Source of the DNA: Hygrophila difformis
Taxonomy: Eukaryota > Streptophyta > Magnoliopsida > Lamiales > Acanthaceae
Assembly (NCBI GenBank): GCA_030278955.1
Contig: JAOANR010000003.1
Coordinates: 22,095,050 to 22,159,049, forward strand
Reading direction: 5' to 3'
DNA: 64,000 nucleotides
The translations under genes were made by a program, and so were the position numbers. The notes beneath the pieces were generated by a model. It was not told the origin of the DNA. It ran no database searches and saw nothing but the letters and a program-made list of their open reading frames with translations. Of this stretch, positions 33,412-44,571 are shown piece after piece. The first letter of the stretch is position 1. Each line of letters opens with the position of its first letter.

Positions 33412-34650
33412 TTAATTCTGATGGTGTGACCCTTCAGATTAAATTCTATACCATTATCCTTTCTTACCCATGGTTTATGATTTTTGAGAAAACTTAATCC
33501 CAAAATCATAACCCCATTGTCTTTTCCGGCGGTGCTTAGGACTCTGATCTAATGTCCTGCAATTTCAATTGTTCCTTCATAGGTTCCAATTGATGGCTGC
33601 TGCAAGTAGTATAAGTCATCACATGGAAAACGGTTAATTTTTTCAGTGAAATATTACTCGTATTTCTTTCCATCCTTCAGAGCATTTAATCTTTATATTA
33701 TCTACCCCAATGGATTGGGGAGTTAGATCTTTGATGAATTCCTTCCCTTTATATGCCATAATTCTGTCTTCCGAAAAAGACATACGGCTTGCGTACTCAA
33801 TTCTAGCACTCATTGATCTGTCTAGAATTGGATGATCTCTTATCTGTATGTCTATTCCTCCTAACCTTGGAATCTGGGTAGGATTTGGAGTCATAACTTT
33901 AGCAAATTCCTTGAAAATTCTAGGAATTTCTATATATTCTTTCATGAGAAATAAGTCAGAATGATGACTATTGGAAAGTGCATAAGAGGTTCTATAAGTT
34001 ATAGAATATGGTCTGTTCCCTTCTTTCATCAGGTCTTTTCTTTTAAAATCCTGATGAAGGGTTAGAACTCTACTAAAATCTTGGTCAGCTAAGTTATAGG
34101 AAATTCTGGGATGTATGCCTAACATTAACTTCCCAGCATATAAATTCCCTACCATAGTTCCAAGAAGACCATCTCTAAGGTTATTGATTCTTCTATCAGT
34201 GACTGATAGATGTAATTCAGAATCAATGCATTCATTGAAGGTTGTCTTAATTACTACTTCAATGGCTCTTATGTGGATTCATTTCATAGTAATGGCGATT
34301 TCCTCCTTCATTCTGCTTAATTCCTCAAGAATTTCTTCTTTAGGAATTAATTGCATATCCATAACATTACAAGTAAGTTCCATAGGAATTGCAAACTCAC
34401 CTACATTTACCTTGTAGATGATATTATGTCTTCTCTGGTTGAGTCCCATCTGGTTAAGAACTCGTCCAATCCCGCCAATTCTAAATCCGTCATATGGGCT
34501 GAGGTTGGAATCTTGTCGCATTATTCTTTCCATGGTTCGATTCGAGATCGTCATCCTTGAAAAGAATCCAGATAGGTTTTCAGTGGTCTGAATCCTGTCT
34601 TCTTCAATCAGACTCGGTTGAAGATCCATCTGAATATGAGTTTGAGTCAC
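33412..34650 (-). pseudogene. Pararetroviral movement protein, broken
   Basis: Two in-frame pieces, 34282-34650 and 33646-34278, are separated by a TGA at 34279-34281. A second stop lies at 33643-33645, after which homologous sequence (LGLSFLKNHKPW) continues to about 33420 with another stop. Visible motifs include IEVVIKTTFNECIDSELH and VGNLYAGKLMLGIHPRISY, of the 30K-type movement protein family that opens plasmodesmata. It overlaps the end of the capsid frame. Confidence 0.78.
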
Positions 34651-36230
34651 TTCTTAGTTCTTCCTCGTAGATGCTTTCATCCGATGGGATGTCCTCAAAC
34701 TGATAGACTGGTACCAGCTTTCCATGGTAGACTGCTTCCACGATATCCTACGTGGCTTCGTACATTCGTATCTCACGATTCTGAGGGCAATCGGGTGAGA
34801 TATGACCTCTGGCTCCACACTTCCAACAGTTGCAGTCCTTGAAACTTTCGTTGGCTCGGGTATGGGCTCGTCTGAATGTTCTCTTGGACTTCGTTCTCCC
34901 CGTGCTCCTTGCTGCTGAGCTAGTTGAACCTTGGGATGAACTCTTCGTCGTTCTCGTTCTTTGTCCAGTTTTGTATGATCTGGCCTTGCCCTTGGACCAC
35001 CATGCTCTTCTTCTTCGGAATGGAGGTCATCTGAAACTCCTACTGTATGAGCCTCGACTCTTCTTCTTTCTCCTCTTTTCTTCTGATTCTCCTATAATGG
35101 TTGGAAAATCGTTATTTTCACAGCAAAGAGGGGTTCTTTTTATTTTACCTCTTAGTCTCTTGATGTTCTTTTGGGCTGTTGCCTGTTGACACCATTCTCT
35201 GAGCTTATCCTTTAAGAAGGGCATTCTCCTGGCTATTGAGTCCACTGTACCAGGGGGTACTGTATATGATTGGATCAACATCTCTCTCGATGGGCTGCAG
35301 ATCTTTGCAAAGAACATTGGACATGCTACTTCAGCTGTCATCTTACTCCGAAAATAGTATTTACGAAACCAGTAGATATATTCGTCTACTGCGCAAATAC
35401 TTCCTCTGTTCTCTTTTAAATGTACCATTCCTGCATTTCACGCCGTCCAAGACACATTTTTAAAGGTTAATAACTCAAATTGTACATAACTAAAAATAAA
35501 AATTTGATATTCTAAAACTACGTGATTAGACGAATCTAACAAGATCTCACTTGACTATGTTTTTTCTTATATAACTATGTTAAAAAAATTAATCAAAGTT
35601 ACTCAATGAATAGTGACTACTATGCAAATGGATCACTTATTTGAGAACGGAGGTAGTACTTCTTAACTCCATACCCAACAGTGCTTGGGTATAGACCATG
35701 ATTTTTTCGGTTCTCTGTTCTTCAAAGTAACCATCTCCTACAAAATGGGTTTTAAATAAGAGACCAAATCTTTCGCAGATTGTGCTTTTGGATTCTCCTT
35801 CAAGTATTTGCTCCTTTAGAGCCGCCGTGGAGTTTTTCCAGCCTAACTTTGCCGATCCTTCGAGACTTAGCTCTATTAATCTGACAAAGTTTTCTTTATC
35901 GAGATCCAGATTGGTTGCAGCAATCTTCATTGAAGCTACCCATTCGTCGATCAGATCTTCGATGTTTCGGAAGTCGATAACATCGAGGTTCAGTGTTATG
36001 CCATATGGATTTAATGGTTGTAACATCGTCTTGGCCCACGGTGTGGATTCTAGTGCTCTACTCGGGTTCCGTCTTGCATTGAGATGCACCTCAGGATACC
36101 TGTTCATGTGAAAGTCTGTACTTTCTCTCATTAGGACATCAGACGGTCCATCGTGGGTCACGTTGGATGCTGATTCTTCCGCATAACCCAATTGAAGAAC
36201 TTCATTGGGTTTTACATTAACAATATCCAT
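34607..36230 (-). pseudogene. Pararetroviral capsid protein, split by a MITE
   Basis: The N-terminal part (from 36230) includes IEDLIDEWVASMKIAATNL and LIELSLEGSAKLGW. Homology stops at about 35658, where a Stowaway-like MITE (35400-35656) is inserted, and resumes at about 35395 (VDEYIYWFRKYYFRS). A basic stretch RKKKSRGS follows, then a frameshift near 35030. A zinc knuckle (CNCWKCGARGHISPDC, near 34785-34836) and an acidic tail end at about 34607, with one more stop near 34757. The knuckle and acidic tail are typical of caulimovirid capsid proteins, which bind viral RNA. Confidence 0.82.
35400..35656. mobile_element. Stowaway-like MITE inside the viral capsid gene
   Basis: Ends CTTCCTCTGTTCTC and GAGAACGGAGGTAG with TA on both sides. 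The interior (GACGAATCTAACAAGATCTC) is the same family as 26127-26388. It interrupts the capsid frame, so it arrived after viral integration. Confidence 0.88.
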
Positions 36231-36295
36231 AATCCCGAGCTGGGAAAATGATTATACTAATTCTTGTAGATCTGATAGATCTGCCCTGGAAACAC

Positions 36296-36685
36296 TCATT
36301 CGACTGTTTTCAGGAGATCGATCATAAGCTCTTCTTGTGATTTCTGTTTTGGAACCATAGTTGCTTTACCTTTTTTATGTAAAGCTTGTACGGGTCCGAA
36401 GGCATCTCTAATATTGGTTTGGTTATTCTTGGAGGATCCAGGAATATCCTTCTGCCTTTTCTTGATATCCGAAATATCAAATTTCAGATTTAAAATCTCT
36501 TTCTTTAGATCTTGAAACAATTTCAAGATCTCCTCTGTTGATTTATTCAAGTTATCTATTTTTCCAGGTAAAATTAATACCCGGTTACCATAATCTTGAA
36601 TCGTCTTTTGGATTTCTCTTAAGTCTTGTGAGAACTTAGAGCTATCCGGATCAATTTCTTTCCAGTCAGTTCCTCTCATTTTCAT
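36296..36685 (-). CDS. Small coiled-coil viral ORF (virion-associated-like)
   Basis: 129 codons, first ORF after the primer binding site. Residues 20-75 have leucine/isoleucine heptads (FSQDLREIQKTIQDYG, IEELLK-like repeats) predicting a coiled coil; the C-terminus is basic. Caulimovirids often encode a small coiled-coil virion-associated protein here or nearby. The frame is open. Identity is inferred from position and composition. Confidence 0.6.
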   Translation of the reverse strand: MKMRGTDWKEIDPDSSKFSQDLREIQKTIQDYGNRVLILPGKIDNLNKSTEEILKLFQDLKKEILNLKFDISDIKKRQKDIPGSSKNNQTNIRDAFGPVQALHKKGKATMVPKQKSQEELMIDLLKTVE

Positions 36686-36886
36686 TAAAGAAATTACTTT
36701 TAATAAAATCTTGTCTTGTGGACAAGTTCAAGAATTTGCTTTGGAAATTTCTATTTTTTTATTTCCAAAATTTGGAAATAACTTGATGGTTTCAAATTGA
36801 TTGAATCCATTAAATAATTAAAAATTCTCCATTAAGAAATAAAATATTATAAATAATATAATTAATATGTTCTTCAATAAAATCTA

Positions 36887-36899
36887 GGCTCTGATACCA
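36887..36899 (-). other. Pararetroviral primer binding site (tRNA-Met)
   Basis: On the minus strand TGGTATCAGAGCC, complementary to the initiator tRNA-Met 3' end, precedes the first ORF by about 200 bases. It marks the conventional start of a caulimovirid genome. Confidence 0.9.
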
Positions 36900-36984
36900 A
36901 TTTTCATGCAGATCCAAAGTCATATGGACAGTAAAATTATTTAAGTTTTGAAAGATGACCTTTTTGTACAAAGTCAAACCTTCC

Positions 36985-37190
36985 TAGGGTCTTAATGAAA
37001 GTTTTTGAAAGTTTGGAGTTAAATATAAAAGTGTGGATGTCCACTAGCCCAATTTAATAATACAAAAGGACTATTTTGGCTATTTTATGCATATGTAAAG
37101 GACTATTTTGGTATTTTAAAACATAAAGGACTATTTTGATTTTTTTAGCAAACATAAAGGACCATTTTAGCCTTTATTCCTTTGAAAATT
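36985..37190 (-). repeat. Right inverted repeat flanking the pararetrovirus
   Basis: Inverted, diverged counterpart of 29111-29330. It contains repeated AAGGACTATTTTGG words (about 37060-37140). The outer end is CCTTTATTCCTTTGAAAATT. The Copia element begins 36 bp further right. Confidence 0.6.
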
Positions 37191-37226
37191 GGTATAATTG
37201 GAGGCAACTCAAGAAATGTACTACAC

Positions 37227-37486
37227 TGTTACACGTATGGAATAGATGTGAATGTCTGTCCATTTACTTAGCTTGCCACGTTTCACTTTTGATGAGTAAT
37301 CAGTTTCATCAAAATGTATAAATACATGTACAAGTGATTGAATGAAGAACACATTGATCTGACTTCTCCTCCATTTCGTTTATTTGCTTTCTTCTTCATC
37401 ACTTTATTACTTCCACTATTATATAAAATATATATTATACACTATACACCAATTATATTAGTTGTGAGCCAATAGGTTATTCTACA
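37227..37486 (+). repeat. Copia 5' LTR
   Basis: Begins TGTTACACGTATGG and ends TATTCTACA, with the same termini as 42370-42629. TATAAATAC at about 37317 is a plausible TATA box. ACACGTTATCAGCACGAG follows directly; it is the conserved start of many plant Copia internal regions and probably the primer site. Confidence 0.95.
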
Positions 37487-37576
37487 ACACGTTATCAGCA
37501 CGAGGGGTCTCTACAGGAGTTCTATCGGAGTTCTGTTTTTAGGTATAATTTTATATCGTTACTTTTCAATATAATT

Positions 37577-38588
37577 ATGGCTAATCTCTCAAAGCAGGAA
37601 TTTCTCCCGTTATGGGTTTCTGGAGACAACTACATGTCCTGGGCACGGGACGTAAAAATGCACCTGGCATCTATGGGGTTGGAAGATACTATCGCCCCTG
37701 ACAAAAAACCATCCAGCCAGGATAAGGCAAAAACCATCCACCATATTGATGAATCTCTGAAACTTCAATATGTGACGCTGGAATCACCACTTGAACTGTG
37801 GCTGAAATTGAAAGAGAGATATGATCATCTCAAAATGACGGTGCTGCCAAAGGCTCGAAGCGAATGGCATAATCTGAGGCTCCAGGACTTCAAATCAGTC
37901 CGTGAGTATAATTCAGCGATGTTTCGTATTACATCGCAACTGACACTTTGTGGAGAAAAAATAACTGAATCTGATATGCTGGAAAAAAACATTCTCCACA
38001 TTCCATGCCACAAATCTGGTTTTACAGCAGCAGTACCGTGAGCGGGGTTTTCAAAAATACTCTGAGCTTATCACCTGTCTACTTCTGGCCGAGCAGAATA
38101 AAGAATTATTGCTGAAAAATCATGAATCCAGGCCAACAGGTGCTGCCCCATTTCCTGAAGCAAATGCCACAGAAGCAGAAAACCAAGTGTGGGATCGTGG
38201 GAATCAAAGAAATCAAAATTTTAATCGTGACAGAAATCGGGATCGTGGTCGTGGTAGGCCTGAATCATCTGCAAGAAACAAATATCGAAATAAACCTCGA
38301 TATGAATTCAACCGTAGAAGTGACAACAGGAGGCCCTATAAATCGCAGCCAAAGCCTAAAAGAGATAGAAATAATGATCAACCATGTGTTCGCTGCGGAA
38401 TCAAGGGTCACTGGGCCCGAGTTTGTCGAACAGCTAGTCATTTAGCTGAGCTGTACCAGGCCTCGAAAAGGCAAGAAAGATCTGATCCCGAGACACATCA
38501 TGCCACCCACGATGATACCTTTGATGATGTTCTGAATGATGACATTACCCACTTGGACACTGATGATTTTATTGGTGGCACAAACTGA
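37577..38588 (+). pseudogene. gag: Copia GAG, one frameshift
   Basis: Starts MANLSKQEFLPLWVSGDNYM. The UBN2-type GAG domain runs over about 150 codons (LPKARSEWHNLRLQDFKSV, RITSQLTLCGEKI) and then shifts frame at a run of seven A (37983-37989). The downstream frame continues with QQYRERGFQKYSEL, an Arg/Asn/Gly-rich stretch and a zinc knuckle, CVRCGIKGHWARVC, at about 38386-38427. It ends TGA at 38586-38588. GAG forms the particle. One A more or fewer would join the frames, so a sequencing error in the homopolymer is possible. Confidence 0.9.
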
Positions 38589-38764
38589 AAAAGAAAAGTG
38601 AAAAGATCGGCTTTACATTTTGTATTTTGCGTATGATATATTTTGCCTTATGATATTTTGTATTTTAGTGTTTTACTCCCTGTTTTGTATCCCCCAAGTT
38701 ATAATGTATTTTGCAGTAATTATATTATATTACTGATGTTGTTTTTATTACCTTCTGAAAAGAA
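38589..38764 (+). other. Copia GAG-POL spacer
   Basis: AT-rich 176 bp between the gag stop and the pol ATG, with stops in all three forward frames, GT near the left end and acceptor-like TTTTGCAG near 38716. Alternative splicing between GAG-only and GAG-POL RNAs has been described for plant Ty1/Copia elements; this could be such an intron region, but no junction is proven. Confidence 0.5.
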
Positions 38765-41700
38765 ATGGATGGCCAAGTCGAAAATGAAATCTGCCTCATT
38801 GATAGTGCTACAACGCACAGTATCTTAAAAAGCAAAAGCTTTTTCTCCCAATTAAAATTGGGAAAGACCGCAGTGAAAACTATAAGCGGTAATGAAAATT
38901 GTATTGAAGGATCTGGAAGAGCAGTTATATTTCTCCCTAAAGGGACAAAATTGGCATTTGAAAATGCCCTATTTTCAAGCAAGGCTCGGAGGAACTTGCT
39001 AAGTTTTGGTGATATTCGAAAAAATGGCTATCACATTGAAACTTTAAATGAGGCAGGAAATGAGTATGTTTTAATTACTCAAACCATCAATGGTGAAAAG
39101 TTTGTTCATGAAAAGCTGCCATGTTTGACATCCGGATTATATTATACAAAAATTTATGCCGGAGAAGTACATAACCTAGTAGGCCTAAAGGCTACTAGTG
39201 AATTTATAACCTGGCATGAAAGGCTTGGACATCCAGGCAGCGTGATGTTGAGGCGAATTATTGAAAATTCCAGGTGGCCATAAATTAAACCATAAAATGG
39301 TTTTGAATCCAAATGAGTTTACATGTGCTGCTTGCTATCAAGGAAAACTAATTACCAGGCCATCTCCAGCAAAAGTGGAAATTGAATCCCTTGCATTTTT
39401 GGAAAGAATTCAAGGTGATATATGTGGACCAATTGATCCACCTTGTGGACCATTCAAGTACTTCATGGTACTAATTGATGCATCAACAAGATGGTCCCAT
39501 GTCTGTTTATTGTCAACTCGCAACCTAGCCTTTGCTAGATTACTTGCACAAATTATTAAATTGCGAGCACAATTTCCTTACTATCCAATAAAGAAAATAC
39601 GCCTTGATAATGCTGGAGAATACACATCAAATGCTTTTGATGATTTTTGCACATCTGTTGGTATCACTGTAGAACATCCAGTTCCGTATGTGCATAGCCA
39701 AAATGGTCTGGCTGAATCATTAATCAAAAGGTTGCAATTAATTGCACGACCTTTATTGATGAAATCAAAACTCCCCGTTTCTGCTTGGGGACATGCTATA
39801 TTACATGCAGCAACATTAGTAAAAATTAGACCGACAAGCTATCATAGCTACTCCCCTACTCAAATTATAACGGGGAAAGAACCCGATATTTCCCATTTAA
39901 GAATTTTTGGGTGTGCTGTATATGTACCAATAGCACCACCTCAAAGGACAAAAATGGGACCTCAAAGAAGGATGATCATCTATGTCGGGTATGAATCCCC
40001 TTCGATTATTAAATATCTTGAACCAACAACGGGTGATTCATTTACTGCAAGATTTGCAGATTGTCATTTTGACGAATCACATTTCCCGACATTAGGGGGA
40101 GGAAGTAATCAACTGAAAAAAGAAATTTCATGGAAAATCCCACTTAATATCAGTGATCCTCGTACTAAACAATGTGAATTAGAAGTCCAAAGAATTGTGC
40201 ATTTGCAAAGGATTGCAAATCAATTGCATAATGCCTTCAATGATGCTGCAAGAGTGACAAAATCTTACATTGAAGCAGCAAATGCACCGGCCAAAATAAA
40301 TATACCTGAAGGGCAAATCCCAAGTGCTAATGAATCTAATCCACGGCAAAAGCGTGGTAGACCAATGGGTTCCAAAGATAAAAATCCACGAAAGAAAAGA
40401 ATTATACACGTGGATGATGAAAAACCTGAAGAGGTAACAAATTCAACTTTTGAAGAAGTTGATGCTGAAAATGCTAATCCAGAAGAAAGTGAAACTATTG
40501 AAACTGCTTTCAATTATATCACTTCTGGAAAATATTGGAACCGGAAAGAAACAAAAGTTGATCAAGCATTTGCATACAATGTAGCACTTGAGATGATGAA
40601 AGATGACGAGGATCCTGAACCAAAATCAGTTGATGAATGTCGGCAAAGGGATGATTGGCCAAAATGGAAAGATGCAATTAAATCAGAATTGGATTCACTG
40701 AACAAAAGAAAAGTATTCGGCCCCATAGTCCAAACACCTGAAAATGTAAAACCAGTTGGCTACAGATGGGTGTTTGTTAGAAAGAGAAATGAAAATAATG
40801 AAATTGCAAGATACAAAGCAAGGCTTGTAGCCCAAGGATTTTCCCAAAGACCGGGAATTGATTTTGAGGAAACATATTCCCCAGTTATGGATGGAATAAC
40901 TTTCAGGTATCTCATGAGCCTAGCAGTACGAGAAAAGCTCGAAATGAGGCTGATGGATGTTGTTACTGCTTACTTATATGGCTCATTGGAGAATGATATT
41001 TATATGAAAATACCTGAAGGATTTAAATTGCCTGAATCTTATAACTCAAACCCCAGAGAAGTTTATTCCATCAAATTACAAAAATCACTTTATGGGCTTA
41101 AGCAATCGGGCCGAATGTGGTACAATCGCCTCAGCGAAAGTTTAATTAATGAAGGTTATATAAATGATCCAATATGCCCATGTGTTTTTATAAAGAAAAA
41201 TGGGTCAGAATTTGTAATCGTTGCAGTCTATGTTGACGATTCAAATTTAATTGGAACTCCTGAAGAGCTAGAAAAGGCTGTTGAATATCTTAAAAAGGAG
41301 TTTGAAATAAAGGATTTTGGAAAAACAAAATTTTGCCTTGGCTTGCAAATTGAGCATTTGGATAAGGGTATTTTTGTTCATCAATCAGCTTATACCCAAA
41401 AGGTATTGAAGCAATTTCGAATGGATTATGCTCATCCGTTAAGTAGTCCAATGGTCGTTCGGACACTTGATCCTGCAAAGGATCCATTTAGGCCAAAGGA
41501 AGATGATGAAGAACAACTTGGCCCAGAAGTGCCATATTTAAGCGCAATTGGCGCGTTAATGTATCTGGCAAATAGCACGCGACCTGATATCGCGTTTGCT
41601 GTTAATTTACTCGCAAGATTTAGTTCTTGCCCTACTCAACGACATTGGAAAGGCATAAAGCACATCTTTCGCTATCTCCAGGGAACAGTTGACCTTGGGT

Positions 41701-42233
41701 TATTTTACCCAAAGGATTCTCGACATGATTTAATCGGATATGCCGATGCAGGATATTTATCAGACCCACACAAAGTCAAATCTCAAACAGGCTATATTTT
41801 TATGTGTGGTGGAACTGCTATCTCATGGAGATCTATGAAACAAACATTAACGGCTACTTCATCAAATCATGCCGAAATATTAGCAATCCATGAGGCTAGT
41901 CGAGAATGTGTTTGGTTGAGGTCAATGACTAATCATATATTGAAAAATTGTGGTTTGGTCACTGAACCAAAAATGCCCCCAACAATTTTATTTGAAGATA
42001 ACTCGGCTTGCATAGCCCAATTAAAAGGGGGTTATATAAAAGGAGATAGGACTAAACACATTTCACCAAAATTTTTCTATACACATGATCTTCAAAAGAA
42101 TGGTGAAATTGATGTGCAACAAATTCGATCAGATGAGAACTTAGCGGATCTATTGACCAAGGCATTGCCGACTGCAACATTCGAGAAGCTCGTGAAGAAA
42201 ATTGGGATGCGGCGGCTTCAAGATTTAAAGTGA
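38765..42233 (+). pseudogene. pol: Copia POL (protease-integrase-RT-RNase H), one frameshift
   Basis: 38765-39283 encodes protease (CLIDSATTHSIL) and the GAG-pre-integrase region (ITWHERLGHPG). The frame shifts near 39265-39275 and continues to 42233 as a 990-codon frame. That frame has the integrase zinc CAACYQGK and catalytic residues in IQGDICGP, IRLDNAGEY and QNGLAESLIKRLQ. RT has ARLVAQGFSQRPGIDFEETY and YVDD in VAVYVDDSNLIG (about 41230). RNase H has IGYADAGYLSD, SSNHAEILAIHEA and EDNSACI. These activities copy and integrate the element. Apart from the shift all core residues are present. Confidence 0.92.
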
Positions 42234-42369
42234 TGTTCAAATCAGGGGGAGCGAGAAATACAAGAATATTGTACTCTTTTTCCTTCACTAGGATTTTTTC
42301 CCACTGGGTTTTTTCCTAGTAAGGTTTTAACGAGGCATATTCTTTGTATAAATGGCAGCCAAGGGGGAG

Positions 42370-42629
42370 TGTTACACGTATGGAATAGATGTGAATGTCT
42401 GTCCATTTACTTAGCTTGCCACGTTTCACTTTTGATGAGTAATCAGTTTCATCAAAATGTATAAATACATGTACAAGTGATTGAATGAAGAACACATTGA
42501 TCTGACTTCTCCTCCATTTCGTTTATTTACTTTCTTCTTCATCAGTTTATTACTTCCACTATTATATACAATATATATTATACACTATATACCAATTATA
42601 TTAGTTGTGAGCCAATAGGTTATTCTACA
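42370..42629 (+). repeat. Copia 3' LTR
   Basis: Direct repeat of 37227-37486, preceded by the purine run CCAAGGGGGAG (42359-42369). A second similar run, TCAGGGGGAG, lies near 42243, just after the pol stop. Confidence 0.95.
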
Positions 42630-43583
42630 GTTAACATACACAACAATCTAAAGTTGACTCATAAAGGCTTTCAACATTTTGTCATCTCATCATCATCAAT
42701 GTCATGTAGTATATAACAACCACCACATGGCCACCTTCACTTGGACGTGACACCAAAGCAAAAGTTTTGAAAACCCTTTTTAGTTTTTTCAATTGTCTTT
42801 AAAACCAAGATCCTCTATTTATTAGTATAATTTAAATTTTAAAAAGTTGAATTATATTCTAAAGTGAACCAAATTCAAAAACGGAATAAAAATATAATTG
42901 AAATTGTTATTGTGAGGCGGAGTTCTAAATGGTCGGACACTTTACATATGCAATCCAGTTATTAGATGCATAATCGTAACATTATGTATATGTAGAATAT
43001 TGAAAAAGTGTGATTATATAATGGGTTGAAAGTGTGATAACAAAATCCACGAGGGACACCAAAACAGACCTATACATTTGTTGTGTGTTAGGGGAGAGTT
43101 TCCCGATATGTTTGACCACGTTTGTATTATTTGTACATATAATTTGTAAATTTATGATGCTATTTTATTGTTATAGTTGCATAGATTTAGTGGAAGTTTT
43201 ATTTTCAATGTCTTTTTGGTGATTTTTAAGATCAAGGATTGTGAAAATAATTTATTATATTAGTTTAATTATCTATGAATTATTTGTAGTATAATATTGA
43301 AATATGAAATTAAAATTGTATAGGATTAACTAGTGTATTGTCTAATAAAATAATTTATCACTCAACTCTTATAAGATCACTAAAACGGGAGTGGCTTGGG
43401 TGTAAATGGCGGCACATGCACTCATGATTCCCTAGTCACAAAAAAAATGATGTATCCGAAATGGGTGATATTTATGAGCGCATATATAAAGAATGTTTGT
43501 GGTGTGGGACCTACGAATCATTCAGATATTAAAATGTGATGTTTGTATATAGATAAATAAATTATATTTGTGTGCATATATGT
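42630..43583. other. AT-rich intergenic sequence
   Basis: No gene or repeat recognised; short ORFs only. Confidence 0.55.
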
Positions 43584-43591
43584 GATATTTG

Positions 43592-44093
43592 TAGGGGTGA
43601 AAGCGGTACGGTAAATATCCGACCGATCCGATGTCGTATCCGATTATATTCGAATCCGAATCCGTTTTTGACTATCCGGACGGATATTTCAAAATTCGTA
43701 TCCGAATCCGAATCCGTATTTTAATATCCGCATTCGTATCCGTATCCGAAAATATCTAACCGTATCCGAGAATATCCGACCGTATCCGAAAATTGATAGG
43801 ATATTATCCGGATTTTAAATATGGATATCCGAATATATTAATATATTATTATTTAATAATTAAAAATGATTAATAATTATAAAAAATATCAAATTTTCAA
43901 AAAAAATTATCCGATAATCTGTATCCGATTGAATCCGTATCCGTCCTGTATCCGTACCGTATCCTAATCCGAAATATCCGAAACCGTATTCGTATCCGGC
44001 CCATCCGTATTCGATACCGAATTCGACAAAAAAAATATGGATAATATCCGTATCCGACACTATCCGACCGTATCCGTACCGTTTTCATCCCTA
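43592..44093. mobile_element. hAT MITE filled with TATCCG words
   Basis: Begins TAGGGGTGAAAGCGGTACGG and ends CCGTACCGTTTTCATCCCTA, an imperfect inverted repeat. It is flanked by a perfect 8-bp duplication GATATTTG (43584-43591, 44094-44101), diagnostic of hAT transposition. The interior is a dense array of TATCCG/ATCCGA words, with an AT-rich centre at 43840-43910. Noncoding. Confidence 0.92.
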
Positions 44094-44101
44094 GATATTT
44101 G

Positions 44102-44571
44102 GATGAAAATGGACAATGTATGTTCGGTGGGGTTGTAGATTATGGGGGTCAGTGTTTATATGATCTATACGCTACTGTAAGTGATGCCTACGTGATGAAA
44201 AATGATGGGTCATATGTATGAGTTCGTTTGGCATCACTTTAGTATACACTCACATTATTCGGCACCTACAGCTTTCTGATGTGTTTGGACCGTATCATAA
44301 TTCACTAAAATGTACGTTAATCGATGGACAACATTCCCTCCCGAATTCTATGGGATATGGAGCGTGTTTTGGTCTTTCTACCGTCAAAACCATGTAGCTT
44401 TTGGATGTGAAAAATTCAACTATACATTTCAATTTGCTATAATTGGACAATGAGGGGTTTCTCTTTTACTGTTTTAAAGGACGTTGATTTTTTTAATAAA
44501 GATATCTTCTCAAATATTTTGAAAATGGTGGGCTTCTTAATTAGGCTAAAAAATGTTTTGTGAGGGCCGAC
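44102..44571. other. Intergenic sequence left of the Gypsy element
   Basis: No gene or repeat recognised. It ends in CCGAC (44567-44571), the left copy of the Gypsy target duplication. Confidence 0.6.

Larger units (their letters stand above)
29400..36960 (-). mobile_element. Endogenous pararetrovirus (Caulimoviridae), solendo/cavemovirus-like
   Basis: A full-length viral genome copy on the minus strand. Its order is Met-tRNA primer site, small coiled-coil ORF, capsid with zinc knuckle, movement protein, protease-RT-RNase H, transactivator-like ORF, then a region with TATA box and poly(A) signal. There is no integrase and there are no LTRs, as expected for plant pararetroviruses. The separate capsid and movement ORFs before pol and a terminal transactivator-like gene fit Solendovirus/Cavemovirus better than Badnavirus; this assignment is by gene order only. 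Several premature stops, at least one frameshift and a MITE in the capsid gene show it is an old, defective copy. Exact host/virus junctions are not resolved. Confidence 0.88.
37227..42629 (+). mobile_element. Ty1/Copia LTR retrotransposon (5.4 kb)
   Basis: Two 260-bp LTRs flank gag and pol frames in Copia order (GAG, protease, integrase, RT, RNase H). The LTRs differ at about four positions by eye (1.5%). Coding regions have two single-base frameshifts, so the element is recent but defective. The bases next to the LTRs (TACAC on the left, GTTAA on the right) are not a target-site duplication. I did not assign a named lineage. Confidence 0.93.

Noticed and set aside
43860..44088. Tyr/Gly/Arg-rich minus-strand ORFs
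   Set aside because: Translation of TATCCG words within the hAT MITE, in overlapping frames.
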